Position numbers and translations under genes: made by a program. Under the pieces are notes generated by a model. The model did not search any database, was not told the DNA's origin, and was given only the letters and a program-made list of their open reading frames with translations. A stretch of 64,000 nucleotides of DNA from Amoebophrya sp. A120 (Eukaryota > Sar > Dinophyceae > Syndiniales > Amoebophryaceae): NCBI GenBank assembly GCA_905178155.1, contig CAJINV010000006.1, forward strand, positions 3,222,437 to 3,286,436. The letters are read 5' to 3'. Each line of letters starts with the position of its first letter. The first letter of the stretch is position 1. Of this stretch, positions 31,392 to 44,700 are shown in pieces.

Positions 31392-34300
31392 ATGTTGGCC
31401 CGCACCACTTCGGCCGGAGATCCTAGTACCGCCAAGCCCTCTTCTTCCGATTTGAAAAGCCCGATTGTCTTCCGCGACCGCAACCTCACTTCCGTTCACT
31501 ACATTACGAATGACACGGTGAACCACTTCGTGCAAACCCAGGGGAAGCAGTTTTCGCTCTTCAAATTTGGCGACCCGGCTAGCGTGGAGTACTATGCGGA
31601 ACAATTGGTGGCGAAGATCAGGGAGAGGTATCGCAAGAAAAAACTGTTCCATTGTAAACCTGTAATGCAGAAAATGCATCACTGAAGTGTTTGTCTTGCT
31701 ACACATGCAAGACAAGTGATTTTTAGCGGTGTTTTCCCTTGGGATCCTCGCAGGGCAAGTTTTCCTTGTAATGTGTGGCGAACTTGTAATGCAAAACTTG
31801 CAAAATTCTTACAGTGAAGCAGTTTTTTCTTACGATAAGAGGTTTGGAAAGAGGATTGAGGCGATTTTGAAAGTAGATTCATCATCTTCACTTTCTTCTG
31901 GGAGTTCTTGTTGTAATGCTTCGCATCAAGAATTACCCGCAGGAGGAGCTGTTGTCTTCCCAGCTTCCGCAGGACGAACGCAGGAATTACAGGGTCTTTC
32001 CTACGCCTCTTCCGCCACGTCTGCGGCATCAGCATCCTCTGCGAGTAGCAGCTCAAATTCCTCGTGCGAGGAATTAGTAGATCAGGAAATGCCGGATGTT
32101 GCGGACAATTTTTGCCACCAGCAAGGTAGTCCTCAAAATTCGAAAGTGGTCTCCTTCCAAGCGGCCTTTGCGAATTCCATGCAGAAGAGTGAGTTTCAAC
32201 ATCCGGAACATATCCTGGCTAAAAACGTCCCCACACCAGAGTTGTAATGTAGATTTACAAAAACAGGAAGACTTGTAATGCGCATCCCCATGAGAGCCAT
32301 TTCCAGTCGTGTTTTGGAATTTGTGATGCGGTGAACAGGATGAGCAGATGAATCTGTGACGCGGCTGCACTTGCTAACCTGCACTACACTGCGGAGTGCA
32401 GCCTGTCATGCGTGACTCACAAAACTCCTAGGCTTGTGTTGCAAAATCCCCATCCTGACTCTGGTGTGGGGACGTTTTTCCTCAGGATAGAACAAACAAC
32501 AACTTCAACCCAGCAACTTCTTCTGCACAACAACAACGCCCCGCTAGACATCGACTCTCCTGTGCTGCTGAAAAAGCGCAAATCGACGGACAACAGCCTG
32601 CTGGAACCGCAGCACCGGGGCGAGGACATCAATCCTGTTGCCCATGTAGGTCCTCTTGGCACGGAGTTCTTGTCAGGAGCCAACGGCGAACAGGATCATA
32701 TGGCAGTGTCAGGATTGAAATCGACAAAGTTGCAATAGTTTGTGATGCATAAAACGGATACCATTTGGCGCCTAGGCCTAGTTTTCAAGTGGCGCATGAC
32801 AAATTTGGGTAGAGCCGAAATCCAGTTTGTAATGCTGTTTGGGTAGGGAAGACCCCTTTTGTCATGCTACTTTAGCAGCTCTATTGCTACCCCTCAACAG
32901 GCTTACAATCTGCCTCCCTTGCCTACCCTGCAAGACAGGCACTCTGTGGCTTGCATTTCATGCATCACAAACTATTTCAACCTTGACGATTTCAATCCTG
33001 ACACATCCATAGATCAAAACGGAGTCGCAGAAGGTGTTGTACCCCCACTGCATCTGGAAGGCGGACGAGCAGCAAATAATAATGCAAAAACGCTGAATTT
33101 CCAGCAAATACCCTCCAACAAACCTACCCCGACAAAGAAGAAGTCCGTCCGCTTTATGGATTGCAAAAATGTCTGGGTCTGGAAGAATGCAACTTGTCAT
33201 GCTGTCTTTGGATTCCAAAAAAATCTGCATTGCGTGACCAGCATCAGGAGTCCAGTTTGTGTTAAGTACGCGGAGAGGGCATTTCTCATGCGGAATAGGC
33301 ATCAGGAAGGCCTCTAAAAATAAATCTGTGATGCTAGATCGTGCATTCGATGCGTCACGGATCATAGAAAACATGCATCACAAATCCCGGCATCTTCCAG
33401 ACCCAGACATTTTTGCATTTGATACGCTTGCTGATCGAGCAGTTAGATTCTGCCGATTGGGACGACGGGACGCCGAAGGTCTCGGAGCGCTGTATACTCC
33501 TCGCCACGAAAACGGAGAACCACCAATCTCCTTCCCAGCTGGTAGATTTATCAGCTTCTCCTTGTTTGGACAGCAGTGTAAAAGTGAAAAAGAAGTTATG
33601 CAATGTAAATTTCCCGTACATGTACAAAATGCATGACAAATTTTGCTAACTTGCAGTGTACAACTTGTCATGCTAGACTAGGGTTGAAGGCAAATTTTGT
33701 CATGCAGAGACAGCATTTGTACATCGTGTACAGGAAATTTCCTGTGGATAGAAGTACCCGCGGACGCCGGCAAACGTGTTATCCTGTGCAAAAGTATCGT
33801 ACTCGTATTGCAATCATGCATTACAAATCTTGTTCTTAAGGCAAATCCGCATTACAAATTTCATTTCTCATGCTGAGAAAATTTGTAATCCATTTATACG
33901 AGTACGATACTTTTGCACAGGATACGTGTTGAAATTAGCCGATACGAAGTGTAACTTGATGGCAGGAGGTTGTTCAACTTCTTCGCGTATGCTGTGTAAA
34001 AATGTCCCCAACTACCCATAGTCAAGATGGGAATAAATCTGCAACACAAATCTCGAAGTTTTGGGATTTCTGAATGACAAGTTTCCATCTGCAGTGTAGT
34101 GCTGGTTAATAGCAAGGAAAGCCGCAGGACAAAGCCAGTTCCTCATCCTGTTTGCAGCATTACAAATTCCAAAACAGGATTGGAAATGCCTCACATGTGG
34201 ATGCGCATTGCAAATGTTTCTGTCATTGCGCATTTGCGTGACAACTCTGGGGTGGGGACGTTTTTGCTGAGGATATCGCGAGTTGCAACTTCTTCTGCTT

Positions 34301-37300
34301 CCACGTCTGGCTACGTCATGCCCGGGACGACGGATTATATAATGGCCGATGAAGATATGGAAGCGTCAGGATCGAAATCGTCAAAGTTGAAATGATCTGC
34401 AATGCAGAAAAGTGATACAAGCTGGAGCCCAGTTTGCAAGGTGCGCATGACAAATTTTGGGAGCATCGAAATCCAATTTGTCATGCTGTTTAAGCAGACA
34501 AGACTGCTTTTGTCATGCTCTTGTAGCAGCTCTATCTCACACCCCAAGCAGGCGTAGAATCGGCCGCAGTTGCCTGCTCTGCAAGACAGGCCCTTTGCGC
34601 CTAGCATTTTATGCATCACAAACTATTTCAACTTTGACGACTTCAATCCTGACACTCCCATAGAAGATGATGAGAACACACCCCGCCCGGCAGAGCATAA
34701 GATGAACCAGATGGGTCGTGACTTTTGTGAGAATAATAATACTCTGCAACCTCCGCTGCGTGCCATGAACTCCTCCTCTTCAATGCTGAACGACCACTAC
34801 AACACAGACAGCACGTCGTTGAGCAGCTCCTTCTTTCCGCCAGCACTGGCAGGAGCTTCTTCTGGTGCAACGTCTTCGGTAGTTCTTTCATCTGGGAGTC
34901 AGGTGTCTGCCAGCTTGAAACGGTCCTCAAGAACGGTTAACAAGCCATCACCTAGTTCAGATGACCAGCAGAAAACTGCAGGGTTGTATCCTGGGACGAG
35001 CAGCAGTGTCGATGGTAACGTGATGAAACAAGTTCCCCCACCGTTGTTAATGATCACTTCGTACACGAATAACGACATCACCAGCTTGACCAGCGGTGGA
35101 ATCGGTCTTGAGCCTGCAGTATCCCACGAAAAAACTGTTTCACTGTGATGGTTTTGCAAGATCCGCATCACAAGTTTTCTACACATGACACAGAAACTTT
35201 GCCATGCGTGCTTCCCAAGGGAAAACACGCTTAAAAACCCAAAGCCTTGCAGGTGTAGCAAGACAAATAGTTTATTTGTTCCATTCCCATTGTTCTATGC
35301 ATCATAATTTCACAGTGAAACACTTTTTTCTTGCGATATGCAGCTACGATGAACAGCACCAGCGATGTAGTAGAAGTCCTTGACAGCACGACAGGAATAG
35401 AACAACTACACAAGGAGAAAAAAGAGCAGAATAAAACAACGACCCCCGTCGCCCTCCCTCCGAAGAAAAAGCGGCCCAGGACACTGAAACGGGCATCAAC
35501 TGAGTTCTTCTGCGCAGATCCGAGCGCGGCGCTAGGGGCGGTAGGTGGCACGGCAACTGCATCGACGTCGTCAAGAATGCATCCCGGAGTTTCATGTGGG
35601 AGCAACGACATGCAGGTCATGGATACAGTGGTGGAGGAAACTGCAGACGAACAAGCTGCAATGCTGTTCTCCTCGTATCGCAAGAAAAAAGTGTTACAGT
35701 TACACATTGTGATGCAAGACTGGCAACACAGACAACCTTTCTCATGCAGGAAATGCTTGGGAACCTCGTTTCCTTCCTGTTTTCCCTTATGATTTGCGCA
35801 TTACAAGTTTTCTCTGCCACACAGAGAAAATTTGTGATGCAGAAACCGCAACAAAAGTGTAACTGGAGCACTTTTTTCGTACGATACCTCGTCAACAGCC
35901 TCTACTACCACAGCTGCTGCGTCCGCCTCATCTTCTGCCGCCTTTTCGAGTTCTTTTCAAGCATCAGATAGGACGATCGACGGAAGTTTCGGATTTCAGG
36001 AGGCCACAGGCCAGAGCGTTAGCTTCTCTTCGACTTACTGTAGTGCCGGAAATTTCTTACTGGCTCCTGCGGCCTCAGGTAGAATTATGATGTAATTTAT
36101 TTGTGTACTTAGTTGAAGATCGATGTTGACCCTACGTTCAACATCTTAAGGTGGTCCCTTTTTAGGCTCGTCGCGGCCCAGACGACACTCCATTATTACG
36201 GTTTCTGGATTTGAAGTCGACTCGAAATGTCGGCAATAAACCACCTGAATATTGAACCAGGCACGTCTACTGTAGAAGACCCACAGAGCATTACCTCCTC
36301 TTGGACCACATCACATGCGGCTTTTTTGCCCGCCACCGATCACGACGCAATGAGCGTGCACACGACCTACGAAATGCAAAAGTGTCTGGGTCTGGAAGGT
36401 TGGAACTTGTGATGCTAAATTTGGACTCTATAAAAAATCTGTACTGCATGACCAGCAAAAGGAGTCTAGTTTGTGTGATGCGGGGAGGGCATTTGTCATG
36501 CGGAGTAGGCACGATCAGGAAGCCCTCTAAAAATCTGTGATGCTAGGTCGCGCATTACAGACATCCTAGGCCGCTATGCAAAATGTGCATGACAAATCTC
36601 GCAATCTCCCAGACCCAGACATATTTGCATTTCACACGACCCAGCAGGACACGAATCTGGAGCCGACCCCAACTGCTAAAAATAATCCTCCCACCACGTC
36701 GGAGGTGCTGCCCGGGCGGTTCTTTCCAGATTTGGTGCACGACCTGGATGAAGTAGACGCATCGGATAAAAATGCGGCGAATGTTGGCGATGATCAACAA
36801 GAGGTGGAGGAACAAGATCAGCATGAGTTCACTTCCCCTGACCTCCTCGAAGCAGAACCGCCCGATGAGAAGATCGTCATTGTCGCCGTTTCCTCCGCAA
36901 CCAGCATCCCCAAGGCCTCCCAATTGCTCCTGGAGCAGGTTTATCAAATGCAAAAATGTCGGGGTCTCGAAACTTGTGATGCTGAATTGCGCATGATTGA
37001 AGCGCAGCTTCCAATGGCAGCCAAGCATGACAAGTTTTTGAGACGCCTGCTGATGCCTAGGACGCATTACAAATTGCGTTTTATTTGCATGACAAAGAAA
37101 TAAACTGCTCTACTTTTGCTGCTCATGCAACACAGGTTTTCCAGGAATGCAAGACACGCATTACAAGTTCCACTTTTCCAGACCCAGGCACTTTTGCATT
37201 TGATAAGGTTTGCAAAAAACTCAACCTGCCGGCCGGCTACATGCGGACCTTCAACGAGACGGAGCTGTTTCTCATGCAGAACCGGAGGAAAAACAGGATA

Positions 37301-39514
37301 TGAATTGCATCAAAATCATCGTACTAGTATGAATTGCATTACAAATTGACTTGAATTTGTAATGCGGATTAGCCTTGAGAAAAAGATTTGTAATGCATAA
37401 ACGCAATTAGTACAAGTGCGATGCTTGTTTTGCATTCCATACAGGAGGAGTTCGAGCAATTCGTCTTCGAGAAGTCGAAGCAGGAGTATGAGACAGCACA
37501 ACTCCCCCGCCTCCCCCTCTTTTGTAATGCAAAATTACTAAACTCACAACTTGCTCGTAAGCACTGTCAAGCATGACAAATTATTTTGGAACCTCAAATA
37601 GTACTACAAACAACTACCCGCAATCATGCAAATTTGTCATGCCAAAGCCTCTTTTCTGCTGTTGCTCGTGTTTCTGTTCATCATGCCATACAAATGAGGG
37701 GGAGTGGAACGAGTTCTTGTGCACTCTCATAAGGAGTGAGCATGGGCGAGTTGTCGCTTCTTCAGTCGTATCCTGTGCAAAGGTATCGTACTCGTATTGC
37801 AATCATGCATTCGCAAATTTTTTTCTTAGGGTAAATCCGCATATACAAATTTTATTTCTCATGCTGAGGAAATTTGTAATGCATTTATACGAGTGCGGTG
37901 CTTTTCGAGTGCATAAGTCGGCGGACCGCCACAGAACGACCCCACCACCCCCGTCCCCGGGACGATAGCGGCCGTTGGTGCTATCAAAAGGACAAATCCC
38001 CCGTCCCCATATCGAAAGCCATTTTGTGTTGCTGTATTTGAGTACACAGATCAAGTTTGTCTTGCATATAAAGGACTGCACGCAGATCGTCCGCCTAAGG
38101 GGGGGCCTCTTGTCGTAGGGACCTAGCATGGCAGACGTCTGCGCTATAGGCCTTGCAGCGTTACAAATCGCCTGCATATCGTGGCGGAGTCTCTGGGGTT
38201 GTCCTCTTGCAAGAGAGGCAGGGTCTGTGGTCACAAATCAGCATCGAAAAAATTTAGAGACATACCTTTTCAGTATGGGGAGGGGGGATTTTTCCGTTTG
38301 ATATGGGCGGGAGGATCTTCCTCCTCCTCCTCGAGCAAATCAAAATCCTGCCCAGTGGTTTACGCGAATTGCAACTCGTTGAAAGAGAGACTTCAATTGA
38401 TCGAGCAAATGCGATTAGAATACGACGACGATACGTGTCCGAAGATTGGACCCGGAACCGAATGCGTCATCTTCATTGACGACGTCCTTGCGTCGGGCGC
38501 AACCTACATGCGAACGCAAGAAGCGCTGATCATCCGGAGGGGATTAAAGCCGGAAAATCTACACGCGGCGGTGCTGGTGAATTTAGCTGTGGAGGAAGGC
38601 ACTGGGTCTGCGAATGGGGAAAATGCAGGGCATGACAAGCCATCTTCTTTCAACCTCGAAGGGAGCTTCAACCACTTGTCTTTGAACGTAGATTCGCCGA
38701 CGCACATTTTGGTGGAGATTCTAAAAAGGCAGACGGAGGGGAAGCCGGTATACTATTTTGACTTTGAGTTTCTTGAGCTCCCAGCGGTCCCGCATTGTTG
38801 TACACTGTTTTAAAAGATGCGACGAGTTTTAGTTTTTGACATGTTGACATATCGAAATATTAAACTCAGGTTTGGAAGATGCTGACATTCCTCCTAAACT
38901 CCCTTCCGGACAAGAACTACTCCATACCGACTGCAAACATGTCTGCGTCTGGAGGAATGCAACTTGTGATGCTGCATTTGGATTCCAAAAAGATCTGTAC
39001 TGCATGAGCAGCAAAGGGAATGTAATTTTTGCTACGCGGAGATGAGGGCATTTGTGTTGCGGAATAGGCATCAAGAAGCCCTCAAAATAAAGTCTGTGAC
39101 GCCAGGGCATGCATCACAGACATCGCGGCTCATGCAAAACGCGCATGACAAGTCTCAGAATCTTCCAGACAACCCAGACACATTTGCAGTTCATACGCCA
39201 AGCTCTGTGCGTATTTGAATAACCGAAATTCGCGCACCTCGACTAAAATCAAACACTGGCTAATCGACGCGACCATTGAATCTGGCTTGCAGAAGGTGTA
39301 TGAAAGCCGGTTTCACCTGCTCCGCGGGACCAATGATGAGGACCAATTTCTCGAAAACGTCAACAACGCGACCGGGGTAGCGGCAGCAGCCGTGGGGGAG
39401 AATTTTGAAATCGGGAAAAACGGCGGAAAGAAAAACCATGTCGGTTTGAAGTCAGGGAGCGGACGATTCGGAATTGGGAACAAACAGCTGAAGCGAACGA
39501 CGACGGTGGGATAA
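31392..39514 (+). CDS. Phosphoribosyltransferase-fold protein with large insertion
   Basis: Twenty exons sum to 1,225 residues in perfect phase. ATG 31392 begins a short leader, then a segment resembling the N-terminal part of type I phosphoribosyltransferases (QGKQFSLFKF...YYAEQLVAKIRERFGKRIEAI). A Ser/Gln-rich disordered region of about 650 residues follows. The fold appears to resume at 36867 (KIVIVAVSSATSIPKASQLL), and the PRPP-binding loop is clear at 38463-38506 (CVIFIDDVLASGATYM: hydrophobic strand, two Asp, then SGAT). A Ser/Arg-rich strip encoded around 37447-37480 and a Ser-rich linker precede the loop. The C-terminal part (VWKMLTFLLNSLPDKNYS...) is not recognised. The substrate cannot be told. 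A stop at 36091-36093 and an ATG at 36227 could instead define two genes; I prefer one gene with a GT-AG intron, since the halves complete one fold. Confidence 0.65.
31629..31837. mobile_element. Introner IE43, family 6
   Basis: Exact duplication AGAGG; removal gives KIRERFGKR. The duplication allows GT-AG. Confidence 0.94.
32211..32489. mobile_element. Introner IE44, family 3
   Basis: Exact duplication GAACA; removal gives QHPEQTTTS. Near-identical to IE41 and IE82. Confidence 0.95.
32699..33011. mobile_element. Introner IE45, family 5
   Basis: Exact duplication GATCA; removal gives GEQDQNGVA. Confidence 0.94.
33155..33424. mobile_element. Introner IE46, family 1
   Basis: Exact duplication CGCTT; removal gives KSVRLLIEQ. 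Confidence 0.95.
33597..33750. mobile_element. Introner IE47, singleton
   Basis: Exact duplication GAAGT; inverted core GTAAATTTCC...GTACA. Removal gives VKKKYPRTP. Confidence 0.92.
33780..33924. mobile_element. Introner IE48, family 2
   Basis: Exact duplication CGTGT; removal gives PANVLKLAD. A 24-nt exon separates it from IE47. Confidence 0.94.
33988..34275. mobile_element. Introner IE49, family 3
   Basis: Exact duplication TCGCG; removal gives STSSRVATS. Confidence 0.94.
34356..34662. mobile_element. Introner IE50, family 5
   Basis: Exact duplication GAAGA; removal gives MADEDDENT. Confidence 0.94.
35120..35338. mobile_element. Introner IE51, family 6
   Basis: Exact duplication TGCAG; removal gives GLEPAATMNS. 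Confidence 0.93.
35676..35886. mobile_element. Introner IE52, family 6
   Basis: Exact duplication CCTCG; removal gives MLFSSSTAS. Confidence 0.94.
36079..36260 (+). other. Probable GT-AG intron, phosphoribosyltransferase gene
   Basis: 182 nt, CTCAG|GTAGAA to GAACCAG|GCACG, phase 1, joining AAS to GTSTV. The acceptor lacks a strong pyrimidine tract. If this intron is not used, the upstream frame ends at 36093 and a new gene could start at ATG 36227. Confidence 0.5.
36368..36636. mobile_element. Introner IE53, family 1
   Basis: Exact duplication CGACC; begins TACG and ends CACA. Removal gives SVHTTQQDT. Confidence 0.93.
36942..37205. mobile_element. Introner IE54, family 1
   Basis: Exact duplication AGGTT, the best natural GT-AG case (AG|GTTTATC ... 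GATAAG|GTT). Removal gives LEQVCKKL. Confidence 0.95.
37299..37441. mobile_element. Introner IE55, family 2
   Basis: Exact duplication CAGGA; removal gives RKNRRSSSN. Confidence 0.92.
37487..37731. mobile_element. Introner IE56, family 9
   Basis: Exact duplication AGGAG; removal gives SRSRSEHGR. Confidence 0.93.
37769..37915. mobile_element. Introner IE57, family 2
   Basis: Exact duplication AGTCG; removal gives ASSVGGPPQ. Confidence 0.94.
37982..38303. mobile_element. Introner IE58, family 4
   Basis: Duplication poor (GGTGC/TGGGC). Removal gives AAVGAGGSSS, which is in phase with the PRPP loop. Confidence 0.88.
38748..38869 (+). other. Probable GT-AG intron, phosphoribosyltransferase gene
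   Basis: 122 nt, AAGCCG|GTATAC to AACTCAG|GTTTGG, phase 0, joining EGKP to VWKML. Without it the frame ends at 38813. Confidence 0.6.
38925..39195. mobile_element. Introner IE59, family 1
   Basis: Duplication CTCCA/CGCCA; diverged ends. Removal gives DKNYSKLCAY. Confidence 0.88.
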
Positions 39515-41703
39515 AGCTAAAAACAGGGGATGGAAAAATTATAGACGAAGGAGGTGAAGAGCAAGTTGGTTTTCACGAATTTGTTGATGTACGAGTGGTT
39601 TTCATCTTCGGGCTGGAGGACAGCACACAAATCAGCATGGCGAGGAACAACATTCTACTGGCAGTAGAGATGTGCTGACTGTTCTTGTGATGGTGGTAGG
39701 TCCTTCTCTCGACGGTACTAGTTGTACTTCTACGTGGGTTTTTTGGCTGCAACGGCTACGGCCCGAAACGTGGACGATCACGATGGACGAGCGTGGTACA
39801 ACTGGAGGTTGAAAAATATCTACTTGCTGGGAGATGTTGTTGACGTCCACAACTTACAAGGGATGGCTTAGAAGTGTGGAACCTCCAGCACCGGGCTGCG
39901 TGATCCCGTAGGGCCGAGGGAGGAGGTTCTTTTTCGTGTGGAAGATGATCAGACTAGCAGTCAGACGCCGAGCAGAGGACCACAACAGGAGGTGTTTGTT
40001 TGGGGGTAATATTTTTCAGGTGTCCGGGAGGACGAGGGCGGGCAGAAGTCTTCAAGCTCCTTGCGCGGTGGTGGTCGTGCTGGGTCGTGCTAGAAGTTTG
40101 GCTGAATTTTATGAAAGGAAACTTTTTCAAGAATCATTGAAGAGATGAATTTCTACTTCGCGGCTATCGCTATCTTGTAATAGCAGGGGCTTTATATTAG
40201 CAGGACGAAGTGTACAACTCTTGTTCCGACTATTTGGATAATGTTGTTGTTTCGACGTACGAAGATATATAATTTGGGCTTAGACGATGACAAACTTAAT
40301 ACGACACTACTTGTTGTTCCACGGAAGAGCTGTTGGACGGGAGATGCTATTCCGGTCGACTTGAATGATTTTCAAACGAGTGAGAATTTATTTTCCTTCG
40401 TGTGCTGGAGTAGAGGATAAGATTGGTTGCACGACTTGTTGATATGGGCCTTTTTGTCTTAACGCTCTGAGCTGCTCCGACAGAGACGCAACGCAACGAC
40501 GCAACGCAGCTCTGGTGCTCTCTTCTCATGATGGTCGACGTATTGACAATCTTCCCGGCTAGGAAGGCTACTTACACGACAAGCTGTTTTTTCCCCGACG
40601 CCACTTACTACTTAATCGATACTTCTTCTATGCAGAATGGGTCTAGTATCTTCAATCGGAACCCGAACCTCGCTGAAATTCTTCTTGTTTTCCAAGTGAA
40701 TGATGATGAACTTTTAGTTTTACTAGTACAACCACTAGCGACTTTTTTTCATCCGCTTTAGTACCTGGCCACGTATGTAGATTTCTTTCTTTCTTTATTA
40801 CAACCCTCATGACGATCATGACGAAAACCATACTCTACAAAAGATGTTGAGAAAAGGGCTCGTTCTTGCTGTGTGTCCAAAAGTGATGTTAAAAAGCAGG
40901 CTCTAGTTCTTTTCTTCGACACGACATAAGGTCAGAATTGATCAAGAAACCTTTTTTCTCGCTGCAATATACAATTTTGCCTTGCATAATTCGCCTGAAG
41001 TAGAACAACCACGACTGGAGCAGTTGTATTCGTCCTCGAAGATGATGACCAGGGCTGCAGCGAGCTCGCAGAAACAAGAGATGCCCATCGTAGTTTTCAG
41101 AAGTATTTTAATTCTGAAGGAGCATTAGCAAGTGAGCTTTTACACCGACATTTTAGAGGTGACTGACGTCGCACCTCCAGATGTTCTCGTAGGCATGGTT
41201 GGCGTGGCACAACTATCACGACCACCGTGCTCCTCTTTCGTGTTTACAACGCAATTAAGCCACAACCACCGAGTTCAAAGGGAAGATACAAAAGTGGTGC
41301 GAACAAACAGCTTCATGATGAAAAGATCTAGTACTCGTAGTGGCCGCCAACGAGGAGCACACAAACCTGTCCAGATTTGATGAAGTAAGTAGCTTTATTT
41401 TAGTTTTTGTGATTAAAAGTGATAGTTCGTTGCACAAGAGAGCAGTGGTCCACCTCCTCCTTTCACATTTTCGCAGCGACAAACCAAAAGTGGAACAGTT
41501 TTACTAGAAATACTTCGTCCGAAAGTCAAAGTTAAAGCACAAACCGCAAAAGGCAGGAGCAAAAACGCGCTCGATATTCCCTACATTCACGTCGTCGATC
41601 ATTATGTCAATACTTTGTGACAATTTACAAAACACCTCTGATGTTATCTCGTGCGCTATAACAACTTCTTTTCGCAATTGTCTACTTCTTTGTCAACCAT
41701 TCT
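39515..41703. other. Intergenic, 2.2 kb
   Basis: No gene supported. Several short frames of 60-80 codons on both strands lack any recognisable feature. No introner ends are visible here. Confidence 0.55.
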
Positions 41704-44700
41704 ATGATGAACCACCAGCCAGAAACTCCGACTAGAAATCAACAAAATCAGCGACCTCAGAAAGAAGAAGCGTTTGTTGATCTTCTTCAAACGAGAAGTA
41801 CAACAACAATAAACTACGGCGGTATCGATTTCAACCGTGAAGCACACGACCAGCGACCAGCTGTTTTTCACGACACTGACACTCGCATTCTTGGGCAGGT
41901 TGCTGAACCAAGAAGTAGATTTGAGCCTCTTTTTACTCCCTCGCCACCAAGAGGAAGAGAGAAGTCGGGGGATCACGATCCGCTCTTCACTACCTCTCCA
42001 CGTGTAGTAGAGTCATCGGAGGACGAACTCGAGTTACTAGCTGCACCCTCTTCCGAGCAGGGCGACCACCCAGAGCAAGTAGGGGACAACTACAAGAATC
42101 TGGATGTTGACGCAGGCACGGCCGAGCACGAGCTCCTTCCATTGGCTGCTCACCAGGACGGCGGCGGACAGGAGGACGATGTCGGATATTTTTCCGGAGA
42201 AGATGTTGAGTTGTTAAACCTCCATCCCGGTTGTTGTACAACAAGAACAAACAAGAGAAGCAACCTCGACAACCCAATCTCCCCGCCGGAGAAAAAGCGC
42301 ACGACTAGCAAGGAAGCCGACATCCCTTCAACCAACCTCCCGCAGCTTGACGTTGATATCAAATGCAAATATGTCTGGGTCTCGAAGGTGCAGGTGGCAA
42401 CTTGTCATGGTTAATCTGAAGCATGCAAAAATCTGTGTTGCATGAGTGCCAAAAGCTGTCCACTTTTGACCAAGATGGCCGGGAGTTTCTCATGCAGGAT
42501 AGGCATGGCAGAGACCTCGCAGAGTCTGTCATGCTGAGTCCCGCACTCCAGACCTCATGGGTCATGGAAAATCTGCATGACAAGCTTACACTTTTTCGAG
42601 ACCCAGATGACATTTTTTCACTTGATAGTTGAGGGTCATCCGCAATTCCCGGCGACTAGTCCGAGTTGTTTTCGTTTGGATCCGGCGAGAGCGGCGGAAT
42701 TAGGAGTGGAACAAAGAGAAGGAGTTGTTGGAGTAGCCGGGGATAGAAGAAGTTCTAGTTTTCTTGACGAACAGTCTTTAGCTTCACCTTCAGGTCCTCT
42801 TTCAGAGTCAGCATCCGCCGCGGGGGCGTCAGCGGCAGAACTAGAGGACGAGGAGTCAACATTTGCTGTTGGTCCACAAAACGAGTTACTACAGTTCCCG
42901 GTAGGGAACTCCAGTCCACCACAGGAATCAGGGGAATTTTCCCCTTTGTTTTCCGACGAAGAAGAACAAGAAGCTTCGCCTTCACCTTTAAATTCCTCCC
43001 CAGGTGGGGTAGAAGACGAGCAGTCCTCCCCTGAGGCAAAATCTCCCCCACCAAAACGGCGACGACTTGTCCTAGGGTCTGCGTCAGACGACGAGGAAGG
43101 CCAAGACCAGGAGGAACAAAGTAACGACTGGTGTGCTGCTTCCCAGTACATTCCACCTAGTAACTTTTTTGCTTCAAGAACAACATTATCCCGGCAGCAC
43201 GAACAGCGGCAGCAGCAGTTGTGCAGCTCCACCCGGCGCTCCCCCACTGTAGAAGACGTTTTTTCTGCGCTTGACGGGCGGGGAAGCAAGAGCAACAGCA
43301 AGACCGTTCTTGCAGCTCCTCCGGCTGGACTAGTACAAAAAGAGCCCGAAGCTTTAGATCATACCAACCGCAGTTTCCGTTTCCCGAAGCCTGAGCCGAG
43401 TGAGGAGCCTTCTCAACAAGGCGAAGGCGGCGCTGGACAACCGCGCGAAATAGTCAACGAGCATACAGGACTCCACCCTGTTGAGCAACAACCTGGGGAG
43501 ACCGAGGAGGAACACAAGGCGCGGCTGATAAGACTTTGCGAGGAAGATATGCACTGCAAAAGCATCGTACTAGTAGTAAATTGCATTACAGCATGAGAAA
43601 TAAAATTTGTCATGCGGATTTACCTTCAGAGAAAGATTTGTAATGCATGACTGCAATATTACGAGTGCGATACTTTTGCACAGGATAGAAGAGGAGGCGG
43701 AGCAGGAGAAGCATTTCCTGAGCAAAGCTGTAATCCACTGCTGGGACGGGCAGTTTGAGGGAAAAGATCAGTTTGGAAGGTTTCCGGTTGAAGACGACGA
43801 CGAGGAGGAGAGCCAGAGCGAGAGAGACGCAGCTGATCAAGAAGTAGGTGGATCTACTTCAGTCGAAGAGGAAGAAGTCGCTGACTCTTCTGCGGAGCCA
43901 GGAGTACTACATCATCATCATCAACAAGAACCTCAGCGTCGATCTCCCACTGTAGACGACGTTTTCCAGGCGCTTGATAACTTTCCGGTTGGAGAAGTTG
44001 GACCAGAGGAGCAGAAGTATCAACAACAGCGTGAATACGAAGATTACGTCGAAGGAGGAGCTAGCAGTGCGGAGGAAGCTGCGCACGATAGTTCGTTTGT
44101 AGAAGAAGAGCGATTTTTTCAGCAAGACGCCGGCGCCGCTTACGTCGACACCAGCGGGCTTTTACAGCTACAGGAAAGCGACCAGGAGAGTCGTGCAAGT
44201 AGTGAAGAGGAGGAACAAAGCAGCTTCGTCGGAGAAGTTCAAGTTGAACCAGCAGTAGGACGGGAAGAATCTTCACTAAAAGAACTTCCGCTCGAAGAAG
44301 TAGAGCCAGCCTCGGAAGAAGCTGCACCAGAAGCCGCACCAGAAAGAGCAGAACAGTACAACCACTTCTACGCCGAGAGCGAAGACAGTTGTTTTTTCAC
44401 AGACGACGAGATATCCCCTGCAAAAGTATCGCACTCGTAGTCTAGTGGTAATTATCGCAATTATGCCTGACATCAAATCTCTTTCTCAAAGTGAATCAGC
44501 ATGACAAAAACTTGCACCCGTCATGCTGACCAAATTTGTTTACGCGATCATTTATGCATGCTACTAAAACTAGTGCGATCCAGCTTTCGCAAAGTCCATA
44601 CGAGACAGACACACTAGGCGGGGAAAGCAGCGACCTAGAGGAGCTAGACGAGCAGAGTTACAAGTTACTCGAGGAACACGAACAGGAGAAGGCTTACCGT

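Noticed and set aside
36227-36412. ATG 36227 as start of a separate gene
   Set aside because: Possible, but the encoded part completes the fold begun upstream, and an in-phase GT-AG intron (36079-36260) links them. Kept as the alternative.
40528-40761. 77-codon + frame in the gap before the cullin gene
   Set aside because: No conserved feature and of a length expected by chance in this AT-rich gap.
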